Part shown: positions 1 to 8,236 of the stretch, one piece after another | Layout: every line of letters starts with the position of its first letter | How positions within the stretch are numbered: the first letter of the stretch is position 1 | Source of the DNA: an uncultured Bacteroidota bacterium | GTDB taxonomy: Bacteria > Bacteroidota > Bacteroidia > Bacteroidales > P3 | Reading direction: 5' to 3' | Length of the DNA: 38,311 bases | NCBI GenBank assembly: GCA_902774395.1 | Contig: CACYIK010000018.1 | Location: forward strand, 1-38,311 | Program-made: the position numbers and the translations under genes | The notes under the pieces: generated by a model | What the model saw: the letters and a program-made list of their open reading frames with translations, nothing else | What the model was told of the DNA's origin: nothing | Databases searched by the model: none

Positions 1-97
1 GCGCAACACATAATTACAAGCGAATTACGCTAAATTGCCTACGGCAGGCAAGCCGCAGCAGAGCGAGCGGCATTTGCGTAATTAGCCTTAAATTGAC
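1..97. repeat. Inverted-repeat intergenic element (left edge)
   Basis: The leading 97 bases hold no gene. Two AT-rich arms face each other (AATTACGCTAAATTGCC near 26-42 and GGCATTTGCGTAATT near 69-83) around a GC-rich centre. The centre contains small hairpins: TTGCCT with AGGCAA, and GCCGC with GCGGC. This arm-centre-inverted-arm layout resembles other gaps in the window. The element may extend beyond the left edge, so its full size is unknown. Confidence 0.45.
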
Positions 98-151
98 TTG
101 TGTAAGCAGAAATTCGTTAAATTAGAAAAATTCGCCGTTAAAAAGAAAGAT

Positions 152-1024
152 ATGACGTTGATAGCCGACAGCGGGAGCACGAAGACTACGTGGATGGAGG
201 TGGAGTCTGGTAACAAGATAGTTACCGAGGGTCTGAACCCCCATTTCACCACCGATGAGGCGTTCCTCGCCGCCTGCCAGACAGTGAGAAATAAATTTTC
301 AATTTGCAATTTTCAATTTTCAATTTATTTCTACGGTGCCGGCTGCGGTCTCGTTTCCCAGCGCCAGCGTGTGGCCTCATTGCTGTTTAAAGCCTTTGGA
401 ACAAGCGATATACATGTGGAGACCGACATGCTGGGAGCCTGCCGCGCCACCGCCGGCGACCAGCCTGCCATGGTGGGCATCCTCGGCACGGGGAGCAACG
501 CCTGCCTCTACGACGGAGTGCGCATTGTCCACCAACCCACCAGCACAGGTTATATTCTCGGTGACGAGGGCTCTGCCAACCATGTGGGTCGCCTCTTGCT
601 GGCAGGATATCTCAGCCATAGAATGCCTTCTTCTGTAAGACGCATGTTCCATGATACTTATCACATGAACGAGGCGCAACTGATGGATGCCGTCTACCAT
701 CAACCACAACCCAACCGGTTTCTGGCCTCGCTTGCCCCTTTTGCTGTGCAGCATATTGATGAGGAGTATTGTTATGACATGATTGTTGAATCGCTTGCCC
801 AGTGGTACTTCTCTGTGCTGGTTTACATGAGACGTCCTGCCTCGAGACTGTTTCATGCGAAAAGGTGTGAGAACACGATACATGTTGTCGGTGGGTTTGC
901 CAAAGTTATAGAATCGCAATTACAGGTCCTTTTCGAAGACCCTAAACCGTTTCCCCTGCACCTTGGTACTGTCGTTGCCGACCCCATCGATGGCCTCCGC
1001 GAGTACCACTGCGCTGCCATGTAG
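152..1024 (+). CDS. BadF/BadG-type ATPase, N-acetylglucosamine kinase-like
   Basis: This is a 290-aa sugar-kinase-fold ATPase of the BadF/BadG/BcrA/BcrD family, which in Bacteroidota is usually annotated as an N-acetylglucosamine kinase-like protein. Visible motifs are the N-terminal phosphate loop DSGSTKTTW, the central GILGTGSNACLYDG loop, the GYILGDEGSANHVGRLLL segment and a late VVGGFAKVIES adenine-site motif. The start at 152 puts the phosphate loop at the N-terminus, as is usual in the family. An upstream in-frame ATG at 98 would add 18 Lys-rich residues of poor fit. Residues about 48-59 are encoded by a heptamer array (294-328), replacing the loop before the strand FSIYFYGAGC. The substrate is inferred from the family only. 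Confidence 0.82.
   Translation: MTLIADSGSTKTTWMEVESGNKIVTEGLNPHFTTDEAFLAACQTVRNKFSICNFQFSIYFYGAGCGLVSQRQRVASLLFKAFGTSDIHVETDMLGACRATAGDQPAMVGILGTGSNACLYDGVRIVHQPTSTGYILGDEGSANHVGRLLLAGYLSHRMPSSVRRMFHDTYHMNEAQLMDAVYHQPQPNRFLASLAPFAVQHIDEEYCYDMIVESLAQWYFSVLVYMRRPASRLFHAKRCENTIHVVGGFAKVIESQLQVLFEDPKPFPLHLGTVVADPIDGLREYHCAAM
294..328 (+). repeat. Five in-phase AATTTTC-type heptamers inside the kinase gene
   Basis: Heptamers AATTTTC, AATTTGC, AATTTTC, AATTTTC and AATTTAT follow each other without a break. They are read through in frame in the BadF-like kinase. The tract is far more AT-rich than the flanking codons. Confidence 0.85.
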
Positions 1025-1057
1025 TGATAGTTAAGGGTCGGAATACGACATTCCCAA

Positions 1058-1849
1058 TCAGCGACTTCTTACGGGACGGATAGCGTATCCCGAAATGCGG
1101 CCTGTTCCCGTTTCAATACCACCGCCATTGCATGGCGCGATAGTATAGAAATAGGCACTGGCCGGGAGTTCTTTGTTGAGCGAACTCGACCAGTAAAAGC
1201 CATTACTTCCATTGGAGCCATCCCAGTCATCGTAGCGATAGCCGACAGCGGGCAGGAAGATTGAGTTTTCGTTTCTTCCGTAGAACATATAGCCCCTTTT
1301 TCCGTGAAAGCTGATCCACTGTGCCAAACAGTTATCGAGCAGTTCCTGCCATTCCTCTTTTGTGGGTATTCTGGCCCCATTGCCCCAAAGGGTAATGGCC
1401 ACATCGTCGCAGTCCTCCAGGGTGGTCAGGGTGTCGGTATAACCTTCGTATCCATAATAATCGCTGCTGCAATATTTTGTCAGCGCATCAAAATCGCCAT
1501 TACTATAGATGTATGTATCCCAGCTGTACATGGCTTTGGTTGACGTCTCGCCCCATGCGTAGTAGCCACCGTTTTCTTCCGGTGCATTGGCCCCCACATT
1601 GCATGTGGCCCACAGCACCCCGCTCGGCAACCCTAGGTCGACCCATTCGATGACCGGCATGGAATCGACTGTAGGCGTCTGATTCTCTTCGCTTGAGGTG
1701 TCTTTACCGCACCCTATCACCAATAAAGAGAATACAACCAGTAATATGGTTACCTTTTCTCCGCATTGCACGCCGTCGGTCGCCAGGGCACGAAGGCCAT
1801 GTTTCACCTGCTTCCAACGAAGCAAATCATTGTAATTTCTACGTTTCAT
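1058..1849 (-). CDS. FISUMP-type (major paralogous domain) lipoprotein
   Basis: A 263-aa predicted lipoprotein. A hydrophobic stretch ends in the lipobox LLVIGC. Most of the rest is one Fibrobacter-succinogenes-major-paralogous-like domain as found in many Bacteroidales, recognisable by WVDLGLPSGVLWATCNVGA, YYAWGETSTK, ARIPTKEEWQELLDNC, SIFLPAVGYRY, FYWSSSL and the terminal YAIRPVRSR. Such proteins are exported, probably surface-anchored, and of unknown function. The ATG at 1849 leaves an odd 32-residue hydrophilic stretch before the signal peptide. A GTG at 1771 would give a normal short n-region and may be the true start. The gene is divergent from the DUF5606 gene. Confidence 0.8.
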   Translation of the reverse strand: MKRRNYNDLLRWKQVKHGLRALATDGVQCGEKVTILLVVFSLLVIGCGKDTSSEENQTPTVDSMPVIEWVDLGLPSGVLWATCNVGANAPEENGGYYAWGETSTKAMYSWDTYIYSNGDFDALTKYCSSDYYGYEGYTDTLTTLEDCDDVAITLWGNGARIPTKEEWQELLDNCLAQWISFHGKRGYMFYGRNENSIFLPAVGYRYDDWDGSNGSNGFYWSSSLNKELPASAYFYTIAPCNGGGIETGTGRISGYAIRPVRSR

Positions 1850-2138
1850 AAATGTCCGTTTTGTGCGTTTATAATTTTTTTTCTAAACTGAGCCTTTTGG
1901 GAGTTCCTACTATATAAGACGCGGAAGTACCGTTTTTGGCTCACATTTTTAACAATTGGACGAGGCAAAGGACAGTTGTCTCCACATAGGAGGCACATAG
2001 GAGGATTGTAGAAGGGAGCCCCTCCCTATCACCTCTCCCCGATGGGCGAAAAAAACAAAAAATATTGCCGACGGCACAATATTGTCGGCGGGACGGCGTT
2101 ATTTTTTCTTAAGTTATAACAAATCGAAATACTGAACA
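1850..2138. other. Divergent intergenic region, no gene seen
   Basis: This gap separates the divergent FISUMP and DUF5606 genes, so it should hold both promoters, but I see no convincing TAnnTTTG box on either strand. It contains an 11-bp tandem duplicate (CACATAGGAGG at 1983 and 1994) and an inverted repeat GCCGAC/GTCGGC around an AT core near 2067-2091. Confidence 0.5.
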
Positions 2139-2564
2139 ATGGATTTGACAAACATCTTAGTGATTTCCGGCAAGCCGGATCTGAGTGAACTGGTGTCGCA
2201 GACCAAGGGCGGCGCTATCGTGAAGAACCTCGTTTCGGGACAGAAGTACCCCGTCTTCAAGAACGACCGTATCAGCTCGCTGGGCGAGATACGTCTCTTC
2301 ACCGACAGCGACGAGCGTCCCCTGGAGGACGTGATGCAGGCCATATACAAGCATCTCGACGGCAAAGCCACTGCTTTCGACCCCAAGAAGGCCGACAGCA
2401 AGGAGATGTTCGACCTGCTGGGTGCCGTGCTGCCCGACTACGACCGTGAGCGCGTCCACGCCTCCGACGTGAAGAAGCTCTTCTCGTGGTACAACATCCT
2501 GCTCGCCGCTGGAAAGATTACCTTCGACGATCCGGAGGAGGAGAAGAAAGAAGAGAATGCGTAA
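2139..2564 (+). CDS. DUF5606 domain protein
   Basis: A 141-aa protein of the Bacteroidota-specific DUF5606 family. The opening MDLTNILVISGKPDLSELV, then GGAIVKNLVSGQKYPVF, ISSLGEIRLFTD and the later SWYNILLAAGKITF are characteristic. Its function is unknown. It has no signal peptide, so it is probably cytoplasmic, and the tail is highly acidic (DDPEEEKKEE). It lies 81 bp upstream of metG on the same strand, and the gap is filled by octamer arrays that begin at its own stop codon. Co-transcription with metG is plausible. Confidence 0.85.
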   Translation: MDLTNILVISGKPDLSELVSQTKGGAIVKNLVSGQKYPVFKNDRISSLGEIRLFTDSDERPLEDVMQAIYKHLDGKATAFDPKKADSKEMFDLLGAVLPDYDRERVHASDVKKLFSWYNILLAAGKITFDDPEEEKKEENA

Positions 2565-2640
2565 ATGTGGGAATGTGTAAATGCGTGAGTGATGCTTGCG
2601 CAAGCCACTAACACATTAACGAATTAACACATTAACACAA
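2562..2640 (+). repeat. Octamer array - palindrome - inverted octamer array
   Basis: Octamers TAAATGTG, GGAATGTG, TAAATGCG and TGAGTGAT run from the DUF5606 stop codon (2562) to 2593. The perfect palindrome GCTTGCGCAAGC follows at 2594-2605. After a 3-base spacer, octamers TAACACAT, TAACGAAT, TAACACAT and TAACACAA run from 2609 to 2640. The right array is roughly the reverse complement of the left, so the transcript could fold into one long hairpin just before metG. Confidence 0.8.
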
Positions 2641-2645
2641 TCACA

Positions 2646-4706
2646 ATGGTTTACACTGACAAAGACAAACAGTATAAGCGCTATACGGTGACGTCGGCGC
2701 TGCCTTATGCCAACGGTCCGGTGCATATCGGCCACCTGGCAGGTGTCTATGTGCCTGCCGACGTTTATGCGCGTTATCTGCGTGCCCAGGGCGAGCAGGT
2801 GATGTTCATCGGCGGCTCGGACGAGCATGGCGTGCCCATCACCATCAAGGCCCGCAAGGAAGGCGTCACGCCGCAGGACATCGTGGACCGCTACCACAAG
2901 ATCATCAAGGACAGCTTCGCCGAGTTGGGCATCTCTTTCGATATCTACAGCCGTACCAGCAGCAAGGAGCACCACGAGACCGCCGCGGCCTACTTTAAAA
3001 AGCTCTATGAGGAGGGCAAGTTCGTCGAAAAAGTGTCGCAGCAGTACTACGACGAGGAGGCTGGCTGCTTCCTGGCCGACCGCTACATCACCGGCACCTG
3101 CCCCCACTGTGGCAACGAGCGCGCCTATGGTGACCAGTGCGAAGCCTGTGGTACCTCCCTCAACGCCACCGACCTCATCAATCCCAAGAGCGCCCTCAGC
3201 GGCTCGAAGCCCGTCCTCAAGGAGACCAAGCACTGGTTCCTACCCCTGGACCAGGACGAGCCGTGGCTGCGTGAGTGGATTCTCGAGAGCCACAAGGGCG
3301 ACTGGAAGACCAATGTCTATGGTCAGTGCAAGTCGTGGATTGACGCGGGCTTGCAGCCCCGCGCCGTCACGCGCGACCTCGACTGGGGTGTCAAGGTGCC
3401 CGTCGAGGGTGCCGACGGCAAAGTGCTGTATGTGTGGTTCGACGCCCCCATCGGATACATTAGCTTCACCAAGCAGCTCAAGGGCGACGACTGGGAGAAA
3501 TGGTGGAAAGAGAAGGACACCAAGCTGGTGCACTTCATCGGCAAAGACAACATCGTCTTCCACTGCATCATCTTCCCCTCGATGCTCCACGCCGACGGCA
3601 GCTATATCCTGCCCGCCAACGTGCCTGCCAACGAGTTCCTCAACCTCGAAGGCGACAAGATCAGCACCTCGCGCAACTGGGCCGTCTGGCTGCACGAGTA
3701 CCTGCAGGAGTTCCCCGGCAAGCAGGACGTGCTGCGTTACACCCTCTGCAGCAACGCTCCCGAGACCAAGGACAACGACTTCACTTGGAAGGATTTCCAA
3801 CTGAAGAATAACAGCGAGCTGGTAGCTATCCTCGGCAACTTCGTCAACCGTACCCTCGTGCTGATGCACAAGTTCTATGGTGGGTGCGTGCCCGCACAGG
3901 GCAATTTATCCGAACAGGACGAAGAGGTCATCCGTGAGTTGGCTACTTTCCCCGAGCGTATCGGCCGCAGCATCGAGACCTACCGCTTCCGCGAGGCCCT
4001 CAGCGAGATGATGAACCTGGCCCGTCTGGGCAACAAATACCTCACCGACACGGAGCCGTGGAAACTCATCAAGACCGACCCCGAGCGTACCGCCACGGTG
4101 ATGAACCTCTCGCTGCAGATCTGCGCCAACCTCGCCGTCCTCTGTGCCCCCTTCCTGCCCTTCACGGCCGACAAGATGCACCGCATGATGAATCTGCAGG
4201 CCTTGGGTTGGAAAGACGCCGGCCGTGCCGACATCCTGATGGAAGGCCACACCATCGAGAAGCCCGAGCTGCTCTTCGAGCAGATCAGCGACGAGACCAT
4301 CCAGGCTCAGGTCGACAAGCTGCAGGCCACCAAGGCCCAGAACGAACTCAACGCCTGGAAGCCCGCTGCGGTGAAAGAGAATGTCACCATCGACGACTTC
4401 GGCAAGATGGATATACGCGTGGGTACCATATTAGAATGCCAGAAGGTGCCGAAAGCCGACAAGCTCCTCCAGTTCAAGATTGAGGACGGCATGGGCACCC
4501 GCACCATCGTCAGCGGTATCGCCAAGTACTACCCCGAGCCTGAGAAGCTCGTCGGCATGCAGGTGTGCTTCATCGCCAACTTCCCGCCGCGCAAACTCAA
4601 GGGCGTCGAGAGCCAGGGTATGATACTCAGTGCCGAGGACAAAGATGGTCGTTTAGTGCTAGTTACACCCAGCCAGAAGGTCACCGAGGGATGCTCCATC
4701 GGATAG
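2646..4706 (+). CDS. metG: Methionyl-tRNA synthetase
   Basis: Cytoplasmic enzyme charging tRNA-Met with methionine, 686 aa. It is a class I synthetase with the HIGH signature in PVHIGHLAG (about residue 25), a zinc-binding insert ([18 protein letters not shown], about residues 150-170) and the KMSKS-equivalent GDKISTS (about 335). An anticodon-binding helical domain follows. A C-terminal EMAPII/Trbp111-like tRNA-binding domain begins near [14 protein letters not shown] (about 585) and includes [17 protein letters not shown]. The length matches the long, dimer-forming form common in Bacteroidota. It follows DUF5606 and is closed by a strong terminator. Confidence 0.98.
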   Translation: MVYTDKDKQYKRYTVTSALPYANGPVHIGHLAGVYVPADVYARYLRAQGEQVMFIGGSDEHGVPITIKARKEGVTPQDIVDRYHKIIKDSFAELGISFDIYSRTSSKEHHETAAAYFKKLYEEGKFVEKVSQQYYDEEAGCFLADRYITGTCPHCGNERAYGDQCEACGTSLNATDLINPKSALSGSKPVLKETKHWFLPLDQDEPWLREWILESHKGDWKTNVYGQCKSWIDAGLQPRAVTRDLDWGVKVPVEGADGKVLYVWFDAPIGYISFTKQLKGDDWEKWWKEKDTKLVHFIGKDNIVFHCIIFPSMLHADGSYILPANVPANEFLNLEGDKISTSRNWAVWLHEYLQEFPGKQDVLRYTLCSNAPETKDNDFTWKDFQLKNNSELVAILGNFVNRTLVLMHKFYGGCVPAQGNLSEQDEEVIRELATFPERIGRSIETYRFREALSEMMNLARLGNKYLTDTEPWKLIKTDPERTATVMNLSLQICANLAVLCAPFLPFTADKMHRMMNLQALGWKDAGRADILMEGHTIEKPELLFEQISDETIQAQVDKLQATKAQNELNAWKPAAVKENVTIDDFGKMDIRVGTILECQKVPKADKLLQFKIEDGMGTRTIVSGIAKYYPEPEKLVGMQVCFIANFPPRKLKGVESQGMILSAEDKDGRLVLVTPSQKVTEGCSIG

Positions 4707-4728
4707 CCTCAGGGAAAAATATGTGAAG

Positions 4729-4755
4729 ACCGGGGAAATTTCCCCGGTTTTTTTG
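4729..4755 (+). terminator. Rho-independent terminator of metG
   Basis: A perfect 20-bp palindrome (ACCGGGGAAA with its reverse complement, 4729-4748) is followed by a run of seven T. Confidence 0.9.
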
Positions 4756-4757
4756 TC

Positions 4758-4765
4758 TATTTTTG
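4758..4765 (+). promoter_or_regulatory. Bacteroidota -7 box (TATTTTTG) for the Ser/Arg-rich gene
   Basis: TATTTTTG fits the Bacteroidota -7 consensus TAnnTTTG and lies directly after the metG terminator, 68 bp before the next start codon. No clear -33 TTTG is seen at the right distance because the terminator occupies that stretch. Confidence 0.5.
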
Positions 4766-4833
4766 CATCCGAAAAGGAACGCGAAAGTGTGTTCCACCGA
4801 AACAGAAAAAACAAACAAGAAAGGAGTAAAGAT

Positions 4834-5973
4834 ATGAAAACTTCAAGAATCTTAACCGTAGCGATGATAGGCTTGGCGCTGAGCTTCGCGCCCGCGCTGG
4901 CCCAGAGAGGCGGCGGTGGCCGCAGCGGTGGCGGACACAGCTCGTCGGTGAGCCGTTCGTCGAGCCCCAGTAGCAGCAGCCGCAGCTCGTTCAGCGGCTC
5001 CAGCAGTCGCAGCAGCAGTAGTTACAGCGCTCCCAGTCGCAGCAGCAGTAGTTACAGCGCTCCCAGTCGTAGCAGCAGCTCAAGCAGCAGTCGCAGCTAC
5101 AGTGCTCCTAGCCGCAGTTATAGCGCTCCGAGCCGTAGCAGTTCAACCAGCAGCCGCAGCTACAGTGCCCCCTCGCGCAGCACGAGCAGCAGCTACAGCA
5201 GCCCGAGTCGCAGCAGCCACAGTGCTGCTCCTGCCCGCAGCACGGGAGTGAGCCGTGACAGCTATAACAGTGGCGTCAGCCGCAGCAGCGGAGTCTCCCG
5301 TGGCACGGGAGTGCGCCCGGCCCCGGGTTCCGACCGTGGCGGTGCCGTCAGAGGTGGTGCCCCTGCACGTCCCAGTGCCGGCCCCGGTAGTGGCCCCGCG
5401 GTGCAACGCGGCGGCAGCCCGACGGTTGCCGGCGTCAGCGGCCGTCCCACGGGTCATCCTTCGGGTCGTAGCGCCGGCTATGCACGCCCCGGCCATCCCG
5501 GTCCGATGCCTCCCAGCCACCGTCCGATACGCCCTGCCCCCTACTTCCACCATCCTTGGCACGGCTATAGGGTCCACTGCCACCCCGTCTTCTGGGATCC
5601 CCTGCCCCTGCGTCACCTCTACTGGCCCGGCTTCTGGCTCTACTGCAACAGCTACTGGTATGACTACCATGTGACCGACGTCGTCGTGGTCCGCCGGTAC
5701 GTCCAGGATACCTACAATGTCGACATGGTCACCTACGGCATCAGCGGCGACATCATGTATGCCATCGTCCGCGACGGCGGCGACACCTACCTGCAGGTCT
5801 ACGACAACGAAGACCACCTGCTGGCCGAGCAGAAGATTCACAAGAAATACTGCAACATGGTTATCGACGCCGAGAGTGGCGGATGCTGGATCAGCAAGAA
5901 GGGCGACAAGGATCCCCTGCTCTTCCTCTGGATTCCCGAAGAAGCCAAGCTGCTCATCTACGAGGCCGACTAA
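4834..5973 (+). CDS. Secreted Ser/Arg-rich low-complexity protein
   Basis: A 379-aa exported protein of unknown function. The start at 4834 is preceded by AAGGAG (4821-4826) with 7-base spacing and gives a typical signal peptide cut near APALA-Q. Residues about 24-150 are almost only Ser, Arg, Gly and Tyr, with repeats of SYSAPSRSSSS. A Gly/Pro/Arg-rich stretch follows, then a His/Trp/Tyr-rich segment (about 225-275, including HPWHGYRVHCHPVFWDP). The final 110 residues look folded (DVVVVRRYVQDTYNV onwards, ending LLFLWIPEEAKLLIYEAD). The tandem DNA in the Ser/Arg part suggests growth by repeat expansion. The gene stands alone between two terminators. Confidence 0.85.
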   Translation: MKTSRILTVAMIGLALSFAPALAQRGGGGRSGGGHSSSVSRSSSPSSSSRSSFSGSSSRSSSSYSAPSRSSSSYSAPSRSSSSSSSRSYSAPSRSYSAPSRSSSTSSRSYSAPSRSTSSSYSSPSRSSHSAAPARSTGVSRDSYNSGVSRSSGVSRGTGVRPAPGSDRGGAVRGGAPARPSAGPGSGPAVQRGGSPTVAGVSGRPTGHPSGRSAGYARPGHPGPMPPSHRPIRPAPYFHHPWHGYRVHCHPVFWDPLPLRHLYWPGFWLYCNSYWYDYHVTDVVVVRRYVQDTYNVDMVTYGISGDIMYAIVRDGGDTYLQVYDNEDHLLAEQKIHKKYCNMVIDAESGGCWISKKGDKDPLLFLWIPEEAKLLIYEAD

Positions 5974-5993
5974 AAGCGTATGAGAAGGCCTTT

Positions 5994-6028
5994 GAGGGCG
6001 CCCGCGGATGCGGGCGCCCTCCTTTTTT
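5994..6028 (+). terminator. Rho-independent terminator of the Ser/Arg-rich gene
   Basis: A 12-bp perfect stem (GAGGGCGCCCGC, loop GGAT, then the complement) is followed by CTTTTTTG. Confidence 0.92.
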
Positions 6029-6102
6029 GTCCCCGCCCTCTCCATCCTACTTAACATAACCTTAAAAATGGGGCTTGATTTTCAGACCTTTAAGCCTCTA
6101 GG

Positions 6103-6146
6103 TCTTACTCCCCTCTTACTCCCCTCTTACTCTGCTCTTACTTTGG
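6103..6146 (+). repeat. Four in-phase 11-mers (TCTTACTCCCC type)
   Basis: TCTTACTCCCC occurs at 6103 and 6114, TCTTACTCTGC at 6125 and TCTTACTTTGG at 6136. This is the only structure seen in the convergent 5974-6284 gap besides the two terminators. Confidence 0.8.
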
Positions 6147-6226
6147 TATTGGTTTAGTGAGAGTTATGCAGGGGTTGAGGAAGTGTATATTTTGTAATAT
6201 ACTATGTATGAGGAGATAAAAATATA

Positions 6227-6260
6227 ACAAAAAAGGCACCGTCTTGAAAGACAGTGCCTT
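6227..6260 (-). terminator. Terminator of the aminotransferase gene
   Basis: On the minus strand, a stem of AAGGCAC with GTGCCTT, extended by GTCTT/AAGAC past one mismatch, is followed by TTTTTTGTT. It lies just downstream of the aminotransferase stop. Confidence 0.85.
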
Positions 6261-6284
6261 ATCTATAGGTTTTTTGTTTGTCTG

Positions 6285-7487
6285 CTATTGCAGTTTGGCC
6301 AGGGCCTCTTTGATGCGGCGGAGGGCTTCGCGGAGGAGGTCCTCGCTGGTGGCGTAGGAGAGGCGGATGCAGCTGTCGTCGCCGAAGGCGGAGCCCATGA
6401 CGGTGGCCACGTTGGCCTCGTTGAGGAGGTAGAAGGCCATGTCGGTGGAGTTCTCAATCTTCTTGCCGTTGAACGATTTGCCATAGTAGCTGCTCACATC
6501 GGGGAAGAAGTAGAAGGCGCCCTGCGGGAGACGGACCTTGAGGCCGGGGATGTCGCAGAGGAGCTGGTAGACCATGTCGCGGCGCATCTGGAAGATGTTG
6601 CGCATGTCGATGATGTCCTTGCTGGTCTTGGGGTCCATGAGCATGGCGCAGACGGTAGCTTTCTGGGCGATGGAGCAGGTGGCGCTGGTCACCTGGCCCT
6701 GGAGCTTGTTGGCGGCCTTGGCGATGACCGTGGGGGCGGCGATGAAGCCGATACGCCAGCCGGTCATGGCGAAGCCCTTGGCGACACCGTTGACGGTGAT
6801 GACGCGCTCCTTGACCTCGGGGAACTGGGCTATCGACTCGTGTTTGCCCACGAAGTTGATGTGCTCGTAGATCTCGTCGGCCATGACGAAGAGGTTCTCA
6901 TGCTTGGCGACGACCTCGGCGATACCCTTCAGCTCCTCTTTGGTGTAGAGCATACCGGTGGGGTTGCTGGGGGAGGAGAACATGATGAGTTTGGTGCGGG
7001 GGGTGATGGCGGCTTCGAGCTGCTCGGGGGTGACCTTGAAGTCGTTCTCGAGCTTGGTCTTCACGAAGACGCACTTACCCTCGGCGAGGCGGACGAACTC
7101 CTTGTAGGAGACCCAGAAGGGGGTGGGGATGATGACCTCGTCTCCGGGGTTGATGAGGCACTGCACGACCTGGAAGAGGCTCTGCTTGGCGCCGGTGCTG
7201 ACGACAATCTGCTCGGGCTTGTACTCGAGGCCGTTGTCGCGCTTCAGCTTGGTGCAGATAGCTTCCTTGAGGTCGGCATAGCCGGGCACCGGGGGATAGT
7301 GGGTGAAGTTTTCGTCGATAGCTTTCTTGGCGGCTTCCTTCACCACCTCGGGGGTGTTGAAGTCGGGCTCGCCGATGGAGAGGCTGATGACGTCTTTGCC
7401 CTGGGCTTTGAGCTCGCGGGCTTTGGCAGTCATGGCGAGAGTCTCGCTCTCAGCCATATTGAGGATGCGGTTGGATAAGATTTCCAT
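6285..7487 (-). CDS. Pyridoxal-phosphate aminotransferase, class I (aspartate aminotransferase type)
   Basis: A 400-aa cytoplasmic PLP enzyme of fold type I, closest in pattern to bacterial aspartate aminotransferases of subgroup I-gamma. These move the amino group of aspartate to 2-oxoglutarate. Seen motifs are SIGEPDFNTP (N-terminal substrate region), STGAKQSLFQ, SPSNPTG, MADEIYEH (PLP-nitrogen Asp and ring Tyr) and the Schiff-base lysine in NGVAKGFAMTGWRIGF. The late GSAFGDDSCIRLSYATS contains the substrate-carboxylate Arg. Length is normal. Exact substrate preference cannot be read from sequence. The upstream region is a 33-bp repeat array instead of an ordinary promoter region. Confidence 0.92.
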   Translation of the reverse strand: MEILSNRILNMAESETLAMTAKARELKAQGKDVISLSIGEPDFNTPEVVKEAAKKAIDENFTHYPPVPGYADLKEAICTKLKRDNGLEYKPEQIVVSTGAKQSLFQVVQCLINPGDEVIIPTPFWVSYKEFVRLAEGKCVFVKTKLENDFKVTPEQLEAAITPRTKLIMFSSPSNPTGMLYTKEELKGIAEVVAKHENLFVMADEIYEHINFVGKHESIAQFPEVKERVITVNGVAKGFAMTGWRIGFIAAPTVIAKAANKLQGQVTSATCSIAQKATVCAMLMDPKTSKDIIDMRNIFQMRRDMVYQLLCDIPGLKVRLPQGAFYFFPDVSSYYGKSFNGKKIENSTDMAFYLLNEANVATVMGSAFGDDSCIRLSYATSEDLLREALRRIKEALAKLQ

Positions 7488-7506
7488 GATATTGTGGGTT
7501 TTAAAG

Positions 7507-7741
7507 GTTTAAAAGATCGCTTCGCTTGAAAGATTAAAAGTTTAAAAGGTCGCTTCGCTTAAAAGATTAAAAGTTTAAAAGGTCGCTTCGCTTGAAAGAT
7601 TAAAAGTTTAAAAGGTCGCTTTGCTTAAAAGATTAAAAGTTTAAAAGGTCGCTTCGCTTGAAAGATTAAAAGTTTAAAAGAAAGGTCGCTTTGCTTGAAA
7701 GATTAAAAGTTTAAAAGATCGCTTTGCTTGAAAGATTAAAA
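7507..7741 (-). repeat. Seven tandem 33-bp repeats upstream of the aminotransferase
   Basis: Units start at 7507, 7540, 7573, 7606, 7639, 7672 and 7709. Each begins GTTTAAAAGGTCGCTTCGCT and ends with TGAAAGATTAAAA. Copies differ by a few single bases (for example CGCTTCG versus CGCTTTG), and the sixth carries a 4-bp insertion. The array fills most of the 308-bp gap between the GtrA-like gene and the aminotransferase, starting 20 bp from the latter's ATG. No promoter motif is seen there. Confidence 0.92.
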
Positions 7742-7751
7742 GTTGTCGTCC

Positions 7752-7822
7752 CTTTTTATCTTTTTATCTTTTCCTCTTTTTATCTTTCCCTCTTTTCATC
7801 TTTTCATCTTTTCATCTTTTTT
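7752..7822 (-). repeat. Nine octamers (CTTTTCAT type) overlapping the gtrA 3' end
   Basis: Nine octamers CTTTTTAT, CTTTTCCT, CTTTTCAT and similar run from 7752 without phase change; only the last is one base short. They cross the GtrA-like stop codon and encode that protein's last residues, KKDEKMKR. Confidence 0.85.
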
Positions 7823-8236
7823 GCGGAAGGTGAAGAAGTTGTTCGCTAGGAAGTTCCACACCATCACGATGGCTGTGGCGATGACTTTGGCCACCCAGAA
7901 GTCCCAGTCGAGCGTGGTGTCGAAGAAGCGTGGGACGATGCTGATGTCTTTCAGCAGGAAAACAACGAGGGAGTTGATGCCCAGTCCGATGAGGGAGACG
8001 AAGAAGAACTTGGCATATTCGACGCCGACCTCTTTGGAGGTGCTTTTCCACGTCCATACGCGGTTGAGGAAGTAATTGCTTGTGGCGGCGACAGTGAAAC
8101 CGATGGCGTTAGCCAGCAGTTCGGGTACGCCGAAGATGCCTTTGCAAAGCGCTGTCAGGCCAAAATCGATAACGGCACCGCTGGCACCGACGAGACCGAA
8201 CTTGACGAACTTGACTATGAGGTTCTTGAGTTCCAT
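7796..8236 (-). CDS. GtrA-like membrane protein
   Basis: A 146-aa integral membrane protein of the GtrA-like family, whose members are linked to moving lipid-linked sugars across the membrane for polysaccharide or O-antigen modification. The hallmark start FVKFGLVGASGAVIDFGLT, the middle TSNYFLNRVWTWKS and the end MVWNFLANNFFTFRKK are all present, with about four hydrophobic segments. Its ATG directly abuts the stop codon of the upstream secreted-protein gene (TAA then ATG), so the two are probably translationally coupled. The last residues are repeat-encoded. The transported substrate is unknown. Confidence 0.88.
   Translation of the reverse strand: MELKNLIVKFVKFGLVGASGAVIDFGLTALCKGIFGVPELLANAIGFTVAATSNYFLNRVWTWKSTSKEVGVEYAKFFFVSLIGLGINSLVVFLLKDISIVPRFFDTTLDWDFWVAKVIATAIVMVWNFLANNFFTFRKKDEKMKR

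Noticed and set aside
6288..7478. 396-aa plus-strand open frame opposite the aminotransferase
   Set aside because: Antisense shadow; the minus strand has full aminotransferase motifs.
7507..7741. CRISPR array from 33-bp repeats
   Set aside because: Repeats are directly adjacent with no spacers and no cas genes nearby.
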